From Otis tarda (lineage: Eukaryota; Chordata; Aves; Otidiformes; Otididae), in contig CM048554.1 in NCBI GenBank assembly GCA_026413225.1, positions 7,828,001 to 7,892,000 on the forward strand: 64,000 bases of DNA, read 5' to 3'. Of this stretch, positions 1 through 12,466 are shown piece after piece (the first letter of the stretch is position 1; every line of letters begins with the position of its first letter). Below the pieces are notes generated by a model. It saw nothing but the letters and a program-made list of their open reading frames with translations, was not told the DNA's origin and did not search any database. The translations under genes were made by a program, and so were the position numbers.

Positions 1-3000
1 AAAGTACAGGCATATATAATGTTATAATCATTAAATATTCATTTTTCAGGTTTTGAAGTCTACACCTGCAGTAAATCGGTATACCATATAGTACATAAAA
101 GATGGACTGTGTAGTGTGATAAGAGTAATGAATTTCACATTTCCTGCTACGAAGCCCACGGAGCCTGGGACCAACTGATCATAAATAAATGCCCAGTCAA
201 CAGCAATGTCAGTCCCTGTAAGGAGAATATTGGGGTAAATAAATCAAATGTTGTTTAGGACATTTTTCTCAGTAGGAAAGAAATACACAAGTGCTTTCCG
301 GATGTTATTCACTGCTGATTATTCACTGCACACTTTTATTCCATCTCATTCACTGAATTTCAATGTGTTAGACATTTAAAATTCAGTCAAATGCTGGGGA
401 GAGAGGGTAAAAATGGCAAAGGACTAGGATATTCAAATCTCACCGGAGAAGTGAGTATATAAAGCTGAAAGCTGGCAGCATGCTACAATAGGAGAGACCT
501 GTAGTCCTTTTACCCTGGTCAGTAGCTTAGTCAAAAAGACAGCTTTGCATATATTACAAAGGTATCTTTTAATAATGTATTTCCCTTTTAGAGATTTACC
601 CTTCTTCCGCTGTCTTTTGTAGCATTTTTTGCCATGTGTAATTTGCATTCATTTTACATAGTCCTGTTTGAGTAACAGATATGCATGCTGTCATTTGTAT
701 GACTTAGACTCGTCAATGGCTTTCTTTGGGGCAGAAGGAGAATAGCTTTAAAAATCCCAAACTCACCTGTTACTGCTCACTGTAGAATGCTCTGGACTGG
801 AAAATTATTACGCAGAAAGCTGGTTTAGTTTTTTACCATCCTTTAAATTTCTAACACAATTCCTAGAAAAGCTAATTACAGCAGAAACAGAGGTTTCAAA
901 TTCAGATGGTTTCTTGTCCTTCCAGTTCCTCATTTTGAGTATGGCCTTCGGAATGGAAAATCCAATGATTTGTCCCTAGCCACATCCAGAACTGCAATGG
1001 AATGGGAGGTCTGGAAGAACTGAGTGTAGAGAAAGGTGAATATACAAATACAATGTGTGTGTAGTAAAAAAAAAAAGTGTTTGGGTGTTATAGATGCTGA
1101 CCTGAAATAAAAATTGATACAAGTCTTCTCTAGAAGCAAATAATTTTTATAAAGTATGAAGCACAAGCTTTACATCCTTTGGGCTCATGCAGCCTGTATC
1201 CCACTGGTATAGCATTTAATGATGAAATCAGGAATGAATCTAAGATTCAGATTTCCTCCTCTGTTACAGATGAGCCACAGTGGAGCACAGGGCTATTGCG
1301 GTCAGGTCTGAAGTCTGACCATACATGTGTGTATTTTCTTACCATTTCAGTTCATCAGAATTCTTGTTTAGTGCCTGGGGGTTAAAGATTTCTGCCCATT
1401 CCCTTTTTTGTTAACATGATTGAAACTAGCAGGGAGCCAAAGAGATGTAGAGCTTCCAAGATGAGTTTCATATGTAAAGAGTTGCACCAATGATGGCCCT
1501 GTTATCAAGTCCTCCTCTCAACAAATAGACCAAATTATATAATCGATGTATATAAAGACATTGCCTCCTCCTACTTCTTTCAAGTGCTTTTGGGTAGAAA
1601 AGGTCCACTAAAGTTTATGTGGAACACATAAAATTACTCTGGCTGTTAGTGCTCTGCTGCAATGCTACCAGAAGAGATGGTGTTGAAATAGCTTTGGAAA
1701 TTCTGCAGATTGTTCTCTTGGCTGTTTAAATGGTAGTTTCTGACTTGCTGAAGTGCATGGCTGTGCCCAGGCAGAGTGGACACTCTTCTTTCTGGTTATC
1801 TTGGTTGTGTGCAGTATGCATCTGTGAAACAGAGATAATAAAGATTATGTGACCTAGCTCACTATGAAAGCCAGATCTACAACCTTTTATAATGTTGAAA
1901 ACTGCAAACCTCTGGAAGTTACCAGTGTAAATTATAATAGCAATTTAACATCCATCTTCTGTTTGTTTGGATTCACAGTTTCCCTTTTGTTGGAAGCATA
2001 TGTTACATCACCTTTACTTGAGTTTAGAGCAGGAAAGAAGCATTTCCCTGAAGTCAGCAGATCTTTGCCATGGAGTAGATGTGGGTTATGACCTCTTGTA
2101 CCCTGTTGTAATCAGTACATATGCTACTGCTGTAGCACAGTGTTTGCTGGATGACAGAGTATAACAATAACGATAACAATAATAACAATAATAATAATAT
2201 CAACTTCCAGTACAAGGCTTGAATACAACAGTGATGCTTAGGTTGATGACACAGCTAATATCTGTCTTTCAGCTATAATAATAGTATGGGTTAATTTAAT
2301 ATTAGATAGATGAGTAAAATGATTAGTTGTACTTTGTTTAAATAAAAGTTCATAGCTAAATGTGGATAAGCATAAACTGGACATAGCTAAAGTGATAGGA
2401 TAAGCAAAATGACATGAATAGCAATATTCTGGATGTATATAAAAGGAATTGCAGCAGATATGCGGAAGCTCAAAACAGGAGGATCCTTTCATCTTAATAA
2501 AAGATACTTAGAACCTGAATGGGAAACTTAAAAATTAGAAGGGTTAAAGAGATAACTATTACAAATTCTGCAATAAGTAAATAAATAAAAGACTATTGAA
2601 GAGACTACTGGGAAGGAAAAAAGTGCTGAAAACCAAGAAAGTGTGAACTTCCATTAGTAGTGGAGCAGTGGCAATGTCATTGATAGTTGGAACCAGAAGG
2701 GATTCAACAAGAAAGGGGAACAATTGAAAATTTTCCTGCTTGTGTATTTGAGATACTGGTCGCCTGTATAGGGTATGATTGCTGGAAATACGTAAAGTGG
2801 CAAGGAGATGAAGGGGAAAGGGATATAAAATGGCCTCAGAAAAAATTAGTTCTAATTTATTCTGCTTTAGTACGGTACATGTAGAATTAATAAATGAAAA
2901 GAAAATCATGATGTAAAATGAAAGAGCAAGGCAGACATAAGTTAACACATTTAAAGGACTTGATCCAGTTGGTTTAATGCATTTAAGAGCCTAATGTCTA

Positions 3001-3306
3001 TCCTGACGCATCTCAGATGAAACGCTCATTGATGTGTGCTAAAAGAAAATAGATTAAAGACTCTCAAATTTTCAAGGCAGGTATTATTTTTTTAGCTGTG
3101 AAATCTGACTGCCAATGCATAAAAATTTCATGTTAAGTGAAAACAGAACAAGGGAAAATGGAGATAAAGTCTCTTCCATCAAACTGTATTGTATCAAAGC
3201 ATATAGGACCAGTCTTCCTCTCACGTTTGTTTAGTGAATGTTAGTGCTTGAATCTTAGAGGAGACCTTGGTCCACCAAATGTTGTCACCCTTTATTTTTG
3301 TCAATA
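1..3306. other. Gene-free unrecognised sequence
   Basis: AT-rich DNA with no recognisable exon, RNA gene or recent transposon. Open frames here are short and low in complexity. It holds an AAT/AAC-rich microsatellite near 2161-2200. A weak stretch around 1803-1860 recalls the 3' half of MIR/L2-type repeats but is too diverged to call. Confidence 0.6.
2161..2200. repeat. AAT/AAC-rich microsatellite
   Basis: Interrupted run of ataacaata- and ataata-type units, about 40 bp. It is imperfect (one CGAT interruption), so it is probably an older simple repeat. Confidence 0.85.
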
Positions 3307-3311
3307 CTATA
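3307..3311. repeat. Left target-site duplication CTATA
   Basis: CTATA directly precedes the TG of the LTR and is repeated exactly after its terminal CA at 3936-3940. A 5-bp duplication fits ERVL-type integration. Confidence 0.85.
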
Positions 3312-3935
3312 TGTCTTGGTTTTGGCTGGGATGGAGTTAATTTTCCTCTCGGTAGCTGATGTGTTTTGGATTTCGTATGTGAAGAATGTTGATAACACAC
3401 TGATCTTATGAGTTGTTGCTAATGAGAACAAGGTTACTGTCTGGCTTCCCAGGTTTCAGTAATGTGGAGGTACAGGAAGCTGGGAGGGATATAGTCAGAA
3501 TAGTTGACCCAAACTGGCCAAAGAGTATTCCATGCCATAAAGATCATACTTAAGCAGGGGATGGGCCAGTGAGCTAGCTCCCATTGTTCTCTTGCCGTTT
3601 GGAATTGTTCTGGGATTGTTTACAGGATTTTTTTTGTTCCATGATTGCTGCTTGGGATGGGCTGTATTGGTCATCAGGTCATCGGACAGTGAGAAATTGT
3701 GCGTCATTCAAGGGATTTTGTTTTGTTTTGGGTTTTTATTATTACTATTGTTTTTTCTGTTGTTATTATCATTCTTTTTATATATATAATTATCTTTTCC
3801 TTTGCTATCCTAGTAAACTGTCTTTATCTCAACCTATGAGTTTTCTTTTCTTTGTGATTCTCTCCCCCATCCCCTGGGGAGGGTGATTGAGCAGCTCTGT
3901 GGTACTCAATTGCTGACTGTAGCTAAACCACAACA
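3312..3935 (+). mobile_element. Solo LTR, family 1, avian ERVL-like
   Basis: A 624-bp element beginning TGTCTTGGTTTTGG and ending AACCACAACA, flanked on both sides by CTATA. It matches a common avian LTR type by its start (a ggctgggatggagttaattt-like stretch), the 'gacccaaactggccaaag' segment near 3507-3524, and the tail 'ctgtctttatctcaacc' just before the end. The AGTAAA at 3812-3817 sits where the polyadenylation signal is expected, which supports plus orientation. The TATA position near 3546-3553 (catactta) looks decayed. A TTTTG/TTATT-rich stretch at about 3717-3790 appears to be local expansion. No gag, pol or env sequence adjoins it, so LTR-LTR recombination probably removed the provirus. 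The family name is inferred from memory of avian LTRs; the boundaries are seen directly. Confidence 0.9.
3812..3817 (+). terminator. Putative LTR polyadenylation signal AGTAAA
   Basis: AGTAAA is a known variant of AATAAA. It lies in the U3-R-U5 position expected for a polyadenylation signal, about 120 bp before the LTR end. Function is not shown. Confidence 0.4.
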
Positions 3936-3940
3936 CTATA
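3936..3940. repeat. Right target-site duplication CTATA
   Basis: Exact copy of 3307-3311, directly after the terminal CA of the solo LTR. Confidence 0.85.
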
Positions 3941-6900
3941 CTGTAGTCTTCAGGAGAGAAGCAGAGTCGAAGAAAGCATGGCCATACAAGTAAATACCTC
4001 ACACTGTCAGAACCAGCCACAGAACGAAACATGGGAATGTGTTACACTTCGGCAATCAACCGCCAAGGCTTCAGAGAGCTTTAATATCCTCCCAAAATCC
4101 TGACATTGCCATCACACACTTTAACCCCTTTATGCTATGACTCATGGTTTTGTACTGTAGGATGCATTGACAATGGAGCAGCTGTCATTTGCTGGCTCTC
4201 TGCTACTGGTCTTTGAATCAGAAACGTAACTGGAAACAATGGCAGACTGAGTGGTGCTGCTCAGAGGAAACAACTCTGACATCTACTTCTGGTTTATTGA
4301 CATGAACAAAGGAAATGCTGCAAGCATTAAGGAACTCTATATTTGATAATATCATACTATGTGCCTGTCTGCTTTAAACATCTTAGGCTACTGAAAATCA
4401 GTCTTGATTTTAGATTATAAAGAAAGAATTGTAAACTTTTTATTGACAGAAAATAGATTGCAATTATAAGGAAATATTTGGATCTACTGCATGCATACTT
4501 TTTAAAAATGTTGTAAACAGGGAAGGAGGAACCAGGGTACTTCAAAAGTATCTTAAGTTACTGAGGTGCTGATTTTTTTTAGTCAGGAGTGACTTTTTTT
4601 TACGCAGTCTCCACCCAGTCAGTCTTAGTATCTAGGTTAGATATGAGGTGACACAACAGAGAATAAGAAAACATTAGGCCTGGGAAAGGGAGAGGATATT
4701 TACATAAAGTAAATGAAGCTCTTTGATTGCACTTGGTTACACAAGATAATGGGTTAGTGTGGTCATTTCTTTGGGGAAGGATTTTATTTTTTGTTTATGA
4801 ATAGATTTAAAGAGGAGAAGACTAATGCTATGGCTCAAACTGTTCAAACTGAAAGAGAGGATTTGCCCTAATACAATTTGATAGAAGCATCTACTAAAAT
4901 GATTCAAAAGGCCTTTTTCTGAATTCCTTTGATCATGTAGCTTTCAAAACATAATCAACCTACTCTTTGGTTCTAAAGTAGGGCATTATCAAAGAACATG
5001 TGCTGCATAACATCTTGCTTCCCTGTAGTCAACCAACTGCATCACTTAAGTCTCCGCTTTGAAAGATGCAACACAAGCCGGTATCAGTTGTCTCAGTTTT
5101 TCTTGCTTATTTTTTACAGCCTTAATGTGTTGCATTAATAGAAAAAGAGACACCACACACACTTGGGGGACCATCATACCACTACCTCTGGGGACAGCAT
5201 TCCAGTACTGAGAGAAATGCAGTGCCACCTCCATGGAAAAGTAACGTTTGTGTTTTCGGTACACCAAGATCTCGGGGTTAGCTGCCTTTTGCATATTGTG
5301 TTTCTTTGTGTTTGCAGCTCTGTTCTCTCCATAGACTCCTTTGCTATGTGCTTCTGCCCAGTCTAGCATTCTGTAGACCTAACCATGTCTTTGTGACACA
5401 GCTTTCGTTGCCTTGCTGTCCCCTGAGTTGCTTCCAGCCTCGTGAGAAAAGAACTGTTTATGCTCCTTATTGCAGATAGCAGTGAACTTTTGCTTGAGCA
5501 GCGAGGTTGACTGCTGCTTGTATGTTGTGCAGCTGGAAATCACAGCCATCTGCAGTAATGACCTCTGTGTCTTGGGTGTTTAATTCGTGCATTAAATAGA
5601 AAGCTTCTTCTGTGCTTGCTGCAGTTTTGTGATCTTACCACATGAAAGGGATTCTTTGCACTCATGAGATCCCGTGGGCATTGATCCATAGTCTTTATCT
5701 GTGCACATAGTTGCTCTAAGAGAATACCAGAGTTGGAAAGCTTGTCCTTTAGTACAATCCAGACTAGCAGGTATGTTTGTATTCGTGGAGGATGTGTTTG
5801 TCTGATCGCCTGGGTGAGATAGTGGGTTTGTAGATAGAGTCTGTATCCAACATACAAGCATGTTTGCCAGAGATAGTTAGCTGATCCTGCCTGTCTCCAA
5901 AGTAAATGAATTGCTTTTCATTTCTTTTCAGCAGCACGGTATTCAGGTTCAGCATTTCTGAAACGGTACGTTGGGCTTAACTTTGGAAATAGTCCAATAC
6001 AAGTTTTGTAATTTGTTAGAGCTAATATGCAAATGGGGGCTTAGGTATGGGTGATTTAGCAAGTGTAGCAGCTATTTTGATTAGGAAATTGGGGACCACT
6101 GTGATGGGAATATTTTGGAAAATTTCAGGAGCTACAAACAAGCATTTATTTATTATGACACTTATCACTTAACAACTAAAAATCAAGCATTAATCAAACA
6201 TGCTTGTAAAGCCTCAGCTGTACAGTACCATACGTATGATGCTGTATTGCTGGCTCTGCTGGTGGCAAACCGTGACAACTCTTAATCCCTGAGGTCCAGC
6301 TGGCTCAGCATGAGAGCTCTTTGACAAGGGAAGCCAGTGGGTGTCACCTTTCTTCCCCAACCTCCACCGTGCATCGCTGGTGTTTATATACATTTTTTTC
6401 CACGCATCAGGACCAGTCTCATCCAAAGGGTTGTGTCCTCTTTTCATAGGTCAGAACTAGTCTGTTCCAGGCTGTCCAGAGCGTTGTTGCCTTCTGAGTG
6501 CTGATCCATCCTGGCCTCTTCAGATGTGTGTTACCTATTTTCAGACTGGGTCATAGTCATCACATTTCTTCAGGGTGTTGCAGACTGTGTATGACTTATG
6601 ACTGGATATGATTATCTTGGTCTTACTATTTTTTCTTTCAACTCTGTCAAGCACAGATATGACAAAATATTTCAGTTCCTACCCTATGACATGCCCTCTT
6701 GTGGTATTTTTGGAGTAGAGAGCAAATGGGGTTTGTTCCACAAATAGGCCTTATGCTGCAGTTGAATGGGGATGGCCCTGAAATTATAAGCACCTCATGT
6801 CACCTACATCAGATGGTATTACAAAGGAATTTAGCTGCAGCGTCAGATCCTTTCTAATTGAACGGATATCACTTGGGACTCTCTTCCTTGAAGACTACCC

Positions 6901-9521
6901 ACACATTTTCTTTGAGATCCAATCATGAGATCCTTTACTGAGGAGACACCCGTTGAGTACCTGAGTAGATGCCTTTGTAATCTATTTGGCTGTCTAAAAT
7001 CACCAAAGGCATGAACTTATATATAATTTTTTTTTTGCCTGTGTTAATTTTATAATTGCATATTTTCCTAGATTAAAATATAATAAAGAATCTTCTGTAT
7101 GGTCAAGACAACAAAACCATGCCAACCTCGAGTTACTCAGACTACCGAGCATGTTCACTAAAAGGCATGCTGTGGGATTTTTTGGCAAAGGGTACATATT
7201 TACTTATGCAAAGTAATTTTACATAAAAAGAATTTTAGGAAGGCTCTCTGGTGGGTCATATCTTGACTTAACTTCCTTGATGAGATCCCCTCTGTTTTGC
7301 TGCCTCCAAAATATTTGGTGCAAGCATACAGCATGTTGGATTTATCTCTGAACATGGCTTGTGGGCAAGGAATGGAGCTCAACAGGGTCCCATCTGAGTC
7401 TCTGACAGAAAGGGAAACTCTGCACCATCTATCTTCGACTCAAAAAATACACCTCAAGCTTTATCTAAGCTGTGGGTAAGTCCTGTCATTTCTGCTGTCT
7501 TGCTGCACTGAAATGGAAAGAAAATGTCAAAAGCAATGTTTTATCTTGTTTGGCAGATATGGCCAAGTTCTGCCATAATGGGTCAAAAACATAATTTGCA
7601 TAATCACATAGTGCAACTCCTTGTTTAAAGAGGTAGATGCTATATATTTGTCAACATCATGGCTTGCATACGTTATAGTCAAGGAGATCTTCCCTTGTGT
7701 GGACTTCTCCCCTCTCTGGGGCTGTAGCATGAGTAGAAGTCTAGAGCAAGAGCATCAGGATTCAGAATATGTTATTGCAATCTGACATTAAAGCACAGAA
7801 AAAAAGTTTTCTTCTCTTTATTTCCCACCTTTAGGATAAAATACGGGAGTATTTCTTAAGCAGTGAAGAAGCATGCCCAATTACGCTATCCTGGCTTGTT
7901 AGTTGTTAAGTCTTAGGAAATATTGCAGGACTTGGCTTTAGAAAAGATTTTCTATCATCATCTGTTTAAAGAACCCTCTCTATTAGCACATAAAGCTTCT
8001 TGGTTATTATTAAATCTTTCCAAGTGGAGTGATGGAGTGAATCAGAAATTGCCATTTTCCCAGCAGAGCCCTTTCACAATTTCTGAAAGGCAGTGCATCT
8101 TCTTTGAATTGGATGCACTGCCATAAATTTGGTTATTCACTAATCAGCTCTGTGTACGAACATAAAACTTACCCTCTGTAATGTCACTGCTTCGCTAAGG
8201 CTGTGATACCCTAAGATATGAAGGTAGTGTGTATTATTCAGTAAATGTTTCCTTTGCTTTATAAAGAAATCTAACCTGCTCAGTGTTTGCATGTCATTAC
8301 CCTGCTCACAGCTGTTTATGAGCAATGCTGCTGTCTCAGCTCTGGGAACAAACAGGTTTGGGCATGCATGTGAATGACATGGTTTGTTCCTGTCTGTTTT
8401 GCAAGCCAGAATTGTGGAAGTATCTCCCATTCTTGGCTTGACTGTTATTCTCTGTAGCAAGCCTTATTTTCCCAAGCAGATTGTTGAAATGTGCTAATGA
8501 GCCTCCGAAGAATATAAAATATGTGCTCCCGTCGTTGCATAATTTCTAGTTCAAAAGCTACTTCTCGTGGCAGACCCAGGAATAACAATCTGAGATCATT
8601 TGCTATGCTGTTTGCATGTCCACACCCAGATAGCATGTCTAGTTTGCTATTGCCTTGCAATAGTAGTGTTGGCTGAGACCTGGATATTAAAATAAAGATT
8701 TGGACTGATGTACTTTTTTGATATACACTCATATTCCTTCCATAGTAAACCACTGCTAATAACTTCTTCCGAAGTAGGTCATAATTAACTAGAAAGGAAA
8801 TGTATGTATAGCATGCTGCTCAAGGGTAATCTTCTGTTCAGAATGAGGTAGCTTTACTGTGCAAAGTTAGTCTTAGCCATGTGAACTACACGCTGCAGTT
8901 AGGACCCTACATACTATACAGTTAGGACCCTACATACTATACATACATTCATCCTATTTTACTATCTTCCTTGCGTGGAGTGAGTTCTCTGAGAAAGTGA
9001 GCTTTAGAGGCTCAAAGGTGTCCTCTATAGTTTTTTATTTCAGGAAAAAAAAAATTGGGTTCCTCAGATACAATGCTTCTTTCCCATGCCACAGACGTTA
9101 TCTCCAGCATAAGTGGACACCTGCGAATTTCTCTGTTATCCTTATGATCAGAGCAGCCTCTGTCTCTTGACTTTATGCCTCAGTAACACGTATGACTTGC
9201 TTGATTGCTTATCAGCTGGCTGGCTGTCCTAGCTTCTTGCCTTTTCTGGTCTCTGATACCTGTGGTAATGTGAAGGAGGGGAGAAGGTGTGGCTATTCCC
9301 ACCACAATGCCTTGTGTCCTCTCAAGCTCTAGCCGGATAGTATAAAGTATTCAAACTAAATCTTGAAAGGGAGGCGGTGACTTTTTTTTGTATTTCTACA
9401 ATCCTAACTTAATCACAAAATAAGTACTGTACATGCTTTGCACTAGTACACTCCTGGTTGTACACAGCCAAGCAAAGGTTGCATATACTTGGCTTTGTAA
9501 AGCTGAGTACTTTGTCTTTGA
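3941..9521. other. Gene-free unrecognised sequence
   Basis: About 5.6 kb of AT-rich sequence. I see no exon with convincing splice signals, no RNA gene and no transposon I can name. The one clear structure is the 23-bp tandem duplication at 8896-8941. Confidence 0.6.
8896..8941. repeat. Perfect tandem duplication of a 23-bp unit
   Basis: Two identical 23-bp copies, 8896-8918 and 8919-8941, each starting CAGTTAGGACCC and ending ATACTATA. No mismatch separates them, so the duplication is probably recent. No function is suggested. Confidence 0.95.
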
Positions 9522-9526
9522 GACAT
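9522..9526. repeat. Left target-site duplication GACAT
   Basis: GACAT directly precedes the LTR and is repeated exactly at 10664-10668. Confidence 0.9.
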
Positions 9527-9708
9527 TGTCGTAGTTCAGCCCCGATCGGGACCAGACTACGCAGTCTCTCTCTCGCTCCCCCCACCCTCCAAGAGAATAG
9601 GGGGAGATGATACAAGAAAAACGGCTCAAGGTTTGAGATAAGGACGGGGAGAAATCCTTAAAGTTACCGTCACGGGCAAAACAGACTCGTCTTGGGGAAA
9701 ACTATTCA

Positions 9709-9714
9709 TTTATT
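9709..9714 (-). terminator. LTR polyadenylation signal AATAAA
   Basis: The minus strand reads AATAAA at the position matching the doubled signal of the sister LTR at 58236-58245. It would end transcripts started in the same LTR type. Confidence 0.55.
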
Positions 9715-9914
9715 TCTAAAATTAGCAGGAGAATGAGACAGGGAACAAGATAACCTCCCCTGACCCCTCCCTCTTCCTGGGCTTAACATTATCTCTACTA
9801 CCTTCCCCTCCTGAGCGGCACGGGGTGGGGAAAAGGGAATGGGGGTCGCGGTCAGTTCATCACGCGCAGTTTTATGCCGCTGTGTCATCGTCGGGGGAAG
9901 AACTCCTCGCATTC

Positions 9915-10180
9915 CTCCTCTGCTCCAGCGTGGGGTCCCTCCCACAGGCCACAGTCCTTCGTGAAACTGCTCCGGCGTGGGTCATCTCTTCCACGGGGTG
10001 CAGTCCCTCTAGAACAGCTGCCCCAGCGGGCCCTCCACGGGCCACAGCCTCCTTCAGGCCTCCACCTGCTCCGGCGTGGGGTCCTCCACGGGCTGCAGGT
10101 GGATCTCTGCCCCTCTGTGGACCTCCATGGGCTGCAGGGGGACAACCTGCTCCACCATGGTCTTCACCATGAGTTGCAGA
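9915..10180 (-). repeat. Degenerate tandem array inside LTR copy A
   Basis: Read on the minus strand, about six units of roughly 40-50 bp follow one another. Each starts with a CTGCAGCCCGTGGAGG-like block and usually contains a CACGCCGGAGCAG-like block. Units differ by many substitutions and small indels. The same array is in the sister LTR, so it predates both insertions. Confidence 0.75.
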
Positions 10181-10482
10181 GGAATCTTGGCCAGGAGCCG
10201 CGTTACTCCTCCCCCTCCTTCTGAACTGACCTTGGCGTCTGCAGCCGTTCCTTACAACAGGCTGGCAGACGCCTCTCAGGATCCTTTTTACATCTTGTTC
10301 ACTTCTCATCTCCTCTCCACTTCTTGCAGCCAGGCCGGGCCGAGTTGGGCCCAGTCGGCTGCCTGGCGGGAGGCCAGAGGGTGAGGCCTGCAAGGCCCAC
10401 AAGGCTCACGCCTCCCCCTCTCTGCCCCCCGCTCAGCTGCTTCACATCTTCTCTCTCTTTTTTTTTTTTCTATTTTCCCCTT

Positions 10483-10490
10483 CTTAAATA
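10483..10490 (-). promoter_or_regulatory. TATA-like box of LTR copy A
   Basis: The minus strand reads TATTTAAG, conserved at the same place in the sister LTR (57461-57468) about 170 bp from the 5' TG end. It is the best candidate for the LTR core promoter. Activity is not shown. Confidence 0.5.
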
Positions 10491-10663
10491 CGTTATCGCA
10501 GAGGTGTTATCATGGGACATTCTGCTACCAATTGGCTCGGCCTTGGCCAGCAGCGGGTCCGCCCTAGGCCCAGCCGAGTCCGCTAAACAAAGGGGAGCGA
10601 CTTCTAGCAGTTTCCTACAGAAGCTACCACCTTAGGCCCCCCCTCACTAACAAAACCAGAACA

Positions 10664-10668
10664 GACAT
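10664..10668. repeat. Right target-site duplication GACAT
   Basis: Exact copy of 9522-9526, directly after the last base of the LTR. Confidence 0.9.
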
Positions 10669-12044
10669 TTTGCCAAATTCCTGAATGGAAAATACCTAGG
10701 TCATTTAAATGACAACATCTCATGTGAACTGACCTTAATTCTTTAGCATTAGTAATCTATTTTTGAAAAGAAAATTTCCAGTGGAAAATTTCTGAATTCT
10801 TGATTGTGAGGTTTTCCAAAAATGCTTTGTGCAGCTCAGTTCAAAAACCAAATGTTCAATAAAATCAAAGACACAGTGGGTGTTTGTACTTCTGTGGTTT
10901 CACAGGAAAACTCGATGACTTCAGTTTTTGTTGTTTTTGTAGATCCACAGTGCTTTATTTTTGCAATGTACCTGTGATTTAGGGCCCTTTCTCTGCTTTG
11001 GTAGAAAACAAAATTCACAGCTTCAGTAAATTGGCAATGTGGTTCTTATTTTGTCACCTATTTGAAAGTGCGAAATCATTTTTGGCAGAAAAAAATAGCA
11101 CTTAAATATTTCTTACGAAGAATCATTAAACTTCATATATGAAGTACTACAAGTATTTGGTATTAACCAAATCAGCACCATGCACTATGGTCTTTTAAAA
11201 ACAAGATGCGTTATTTTTTTCATGTTGGACAAATTGTTATGCATAAATATTGTTTATACAACCCTCTCCTTAAGCGGGCAGAAAGCAGCAAGTGCACAAT
11301 AGTTGTGATTGTCCCTTGAAAGTCTGTCCAAGTGAATCCAGTTCATTGGAGCATCCGTATGCAGTGGCAGGAGGCAATAGCTCACTCAGGCAAAACTCAA
11401 GAGGTATCATTTGTTCCTATCAGGAGTTTTATCTTAATCTTTCCATTTCTGTGGTGTTTCTTCCCACACCTTCGTTGCTTTTTGTAGTATTCTTTGAACT
11501 GAGCTACAAAAGGGGTCAGATCACCACCTCAGGTGAATTCCACTTGGTCCTTGAAGTAAATTAGAGAGCTGGACTTACCTGTTCACCATCTGCCTCTTTG
11601 CTTGTTGCACATGATGGAGTACTGCTGCAAAACGCATTCAGCAGGGTTTTTTTGTTGGCTTTCTTCAAATCTCTGATCCATCATTAAATATTGATCTCAA
11701 AAACAATCTTAATCAACAAAGGAAAATGAATTTATTTTAAACATTGACACAAAACATATTCTTTGCTCTGTTAACAGTGAATAGGAATGATTTTTTTTGG
11801 GGAGGGTCTGATTTTACCTTTCCAAATGTTCTTCAGAAATGAAGAGAGAGGAAGAAACGTTTCCTTGCAGGAGTCGAATGCTGTCTGAGGTATTAGTATC
11901 TTGTGACTAAATCAGAGTATCTAGTGAAAAAACTGCTAGATATGAACGTAGCATATGTTTCAGTTAAGAGTGAGAATAACTCTATCAGAGGTCCCATGCA
12001 AACTCTGTGTACATGGCAGAGTGCAGTACACCAGCAATATGTAC
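10669..12044. other. Gene-free unrecognised sequence
   Basis: AT-rich, with nothing I can name. A 46-nt exon-like segment on the minus strand (11579-11624) has a good donor (CAG|gtaagt) and a plausible acceptor, but its support is too thin for a gene call. Confidence 0.55.
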
Positions 12045-12466
12045 CACGGAGGGCCACAAAGATGATCAGAGGGCTGAAGCGCCTTTCCCGTGGGGACAAG
12101 CTGAGAGACCTGGGGCTGTTCAGCCTGGAGAAGAGAAGGCTCTGGGGAGGGGCCTATAGGAAAGACAGGGAAAAACTCTTCAGAAGGGCCTGTTGTAATA
12201 AAACGAGGGGTAATGGTTTTAAAATAGAGGGAGATAGGTTAAGATTAGATATTAGGAAAAAAATTTTCACAGTGAGGGTGGTGGAACACTGGCATAGGTT
12301 GCCCAGAGAGGTGTTGGACGCCCCATCTCTGGAAACATTCAAGGCCAGGTTGGATGAGGCTCTGAGCAACCTGACCTGGTCGGAGATGTCCCTGCTTCTT
12401 GCAGGGGGGTTGGCCTAGATGACCTTGAAAGGTCCCTCCCAACCCTAACCATTCTATGATTCTATG
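12045..12466 (+). mobile_element. CR1 LINE, 5'-truncated copy
   Basis: The C-terminal part of CR1 ORF2 is followed by the 3' end, with two ATTCTATG-type units closing at 12466. An open frame covers it and shows RRATKMIRGL, then [11 protein letters not shown], then [19 protein letters not shown] and ends LLLAGGLA. The frame's codons before about 12045 are host sequence read through by chance. Compared with the copy at 53131-54190, about ten codons are missing in frame between EKRRL and GAYRKD, near 12150. No reverse-transcriptase core is present, so the copy cannot act by itself. Confidence 0.93.

Larger units (their letters stand above)
9527..10663 (-). mobile_element. Solo LTR, family 2 copy A, avian ERVL-like
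   Basis: A 1137-bp GC- and CpG-rich element bounded by TG...CA and by GACAT on both sides. It is homologous end to end to the reverse complement of 57291-58423. Minus orientation follows from a TATA-like cttaaata at 10483-10490 (tatttaag on the minus strand) and tttatt at 9709-9714 (AATAAA on the minus strand). The segment at about 9915-10180 is a degenerate tandem array. Several frames on both strands stay open for 86 to 176 codons, but this follows from GC richness and periodicity and is not coding evidence. No internal proviral sequence remains. The 5-bp duplication points to ERVL-type integration; the family name is not certain. Confidence 0.92.

Noticed and set aside
1803-1860. Possible MIR/L2 3' segment ('catctgtgaaacagagataat')
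   Set aside because: Only a short resemblance to the 'atctgtaaaatggggataat' part of MIR; too little to set borders or family.
9872-10402. Open frame of 176 codons on the minus strand, and others of 86-116 codons, inside LTR copy A
   Set aside because: Up to four frames over both strands are open in the same segment and in the sister LTR at 57464-58100. This is explained by GC richness and a tandem repeat with few A/T-rich stop triplets. No single frame is favoured and no domain is seen.
11579-11624. 46-nt exon-like segment on the minus strand between a TTGCAG acceptor and a CAG|gtaagt donor, open in one frame
   Set aside because: The polypyrimidine tract is weak, the piece is very short and no companion exon was found. 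RNA-seq junction reads would be needed to revive it.
11903-12044. N-terminal codons of the open frame that runs into the CR1 at 12045
   Set aside because: The residues before RRATKMI do not match CR1. They are host sequence that happens to be open in the same frame, not a fusion gene.
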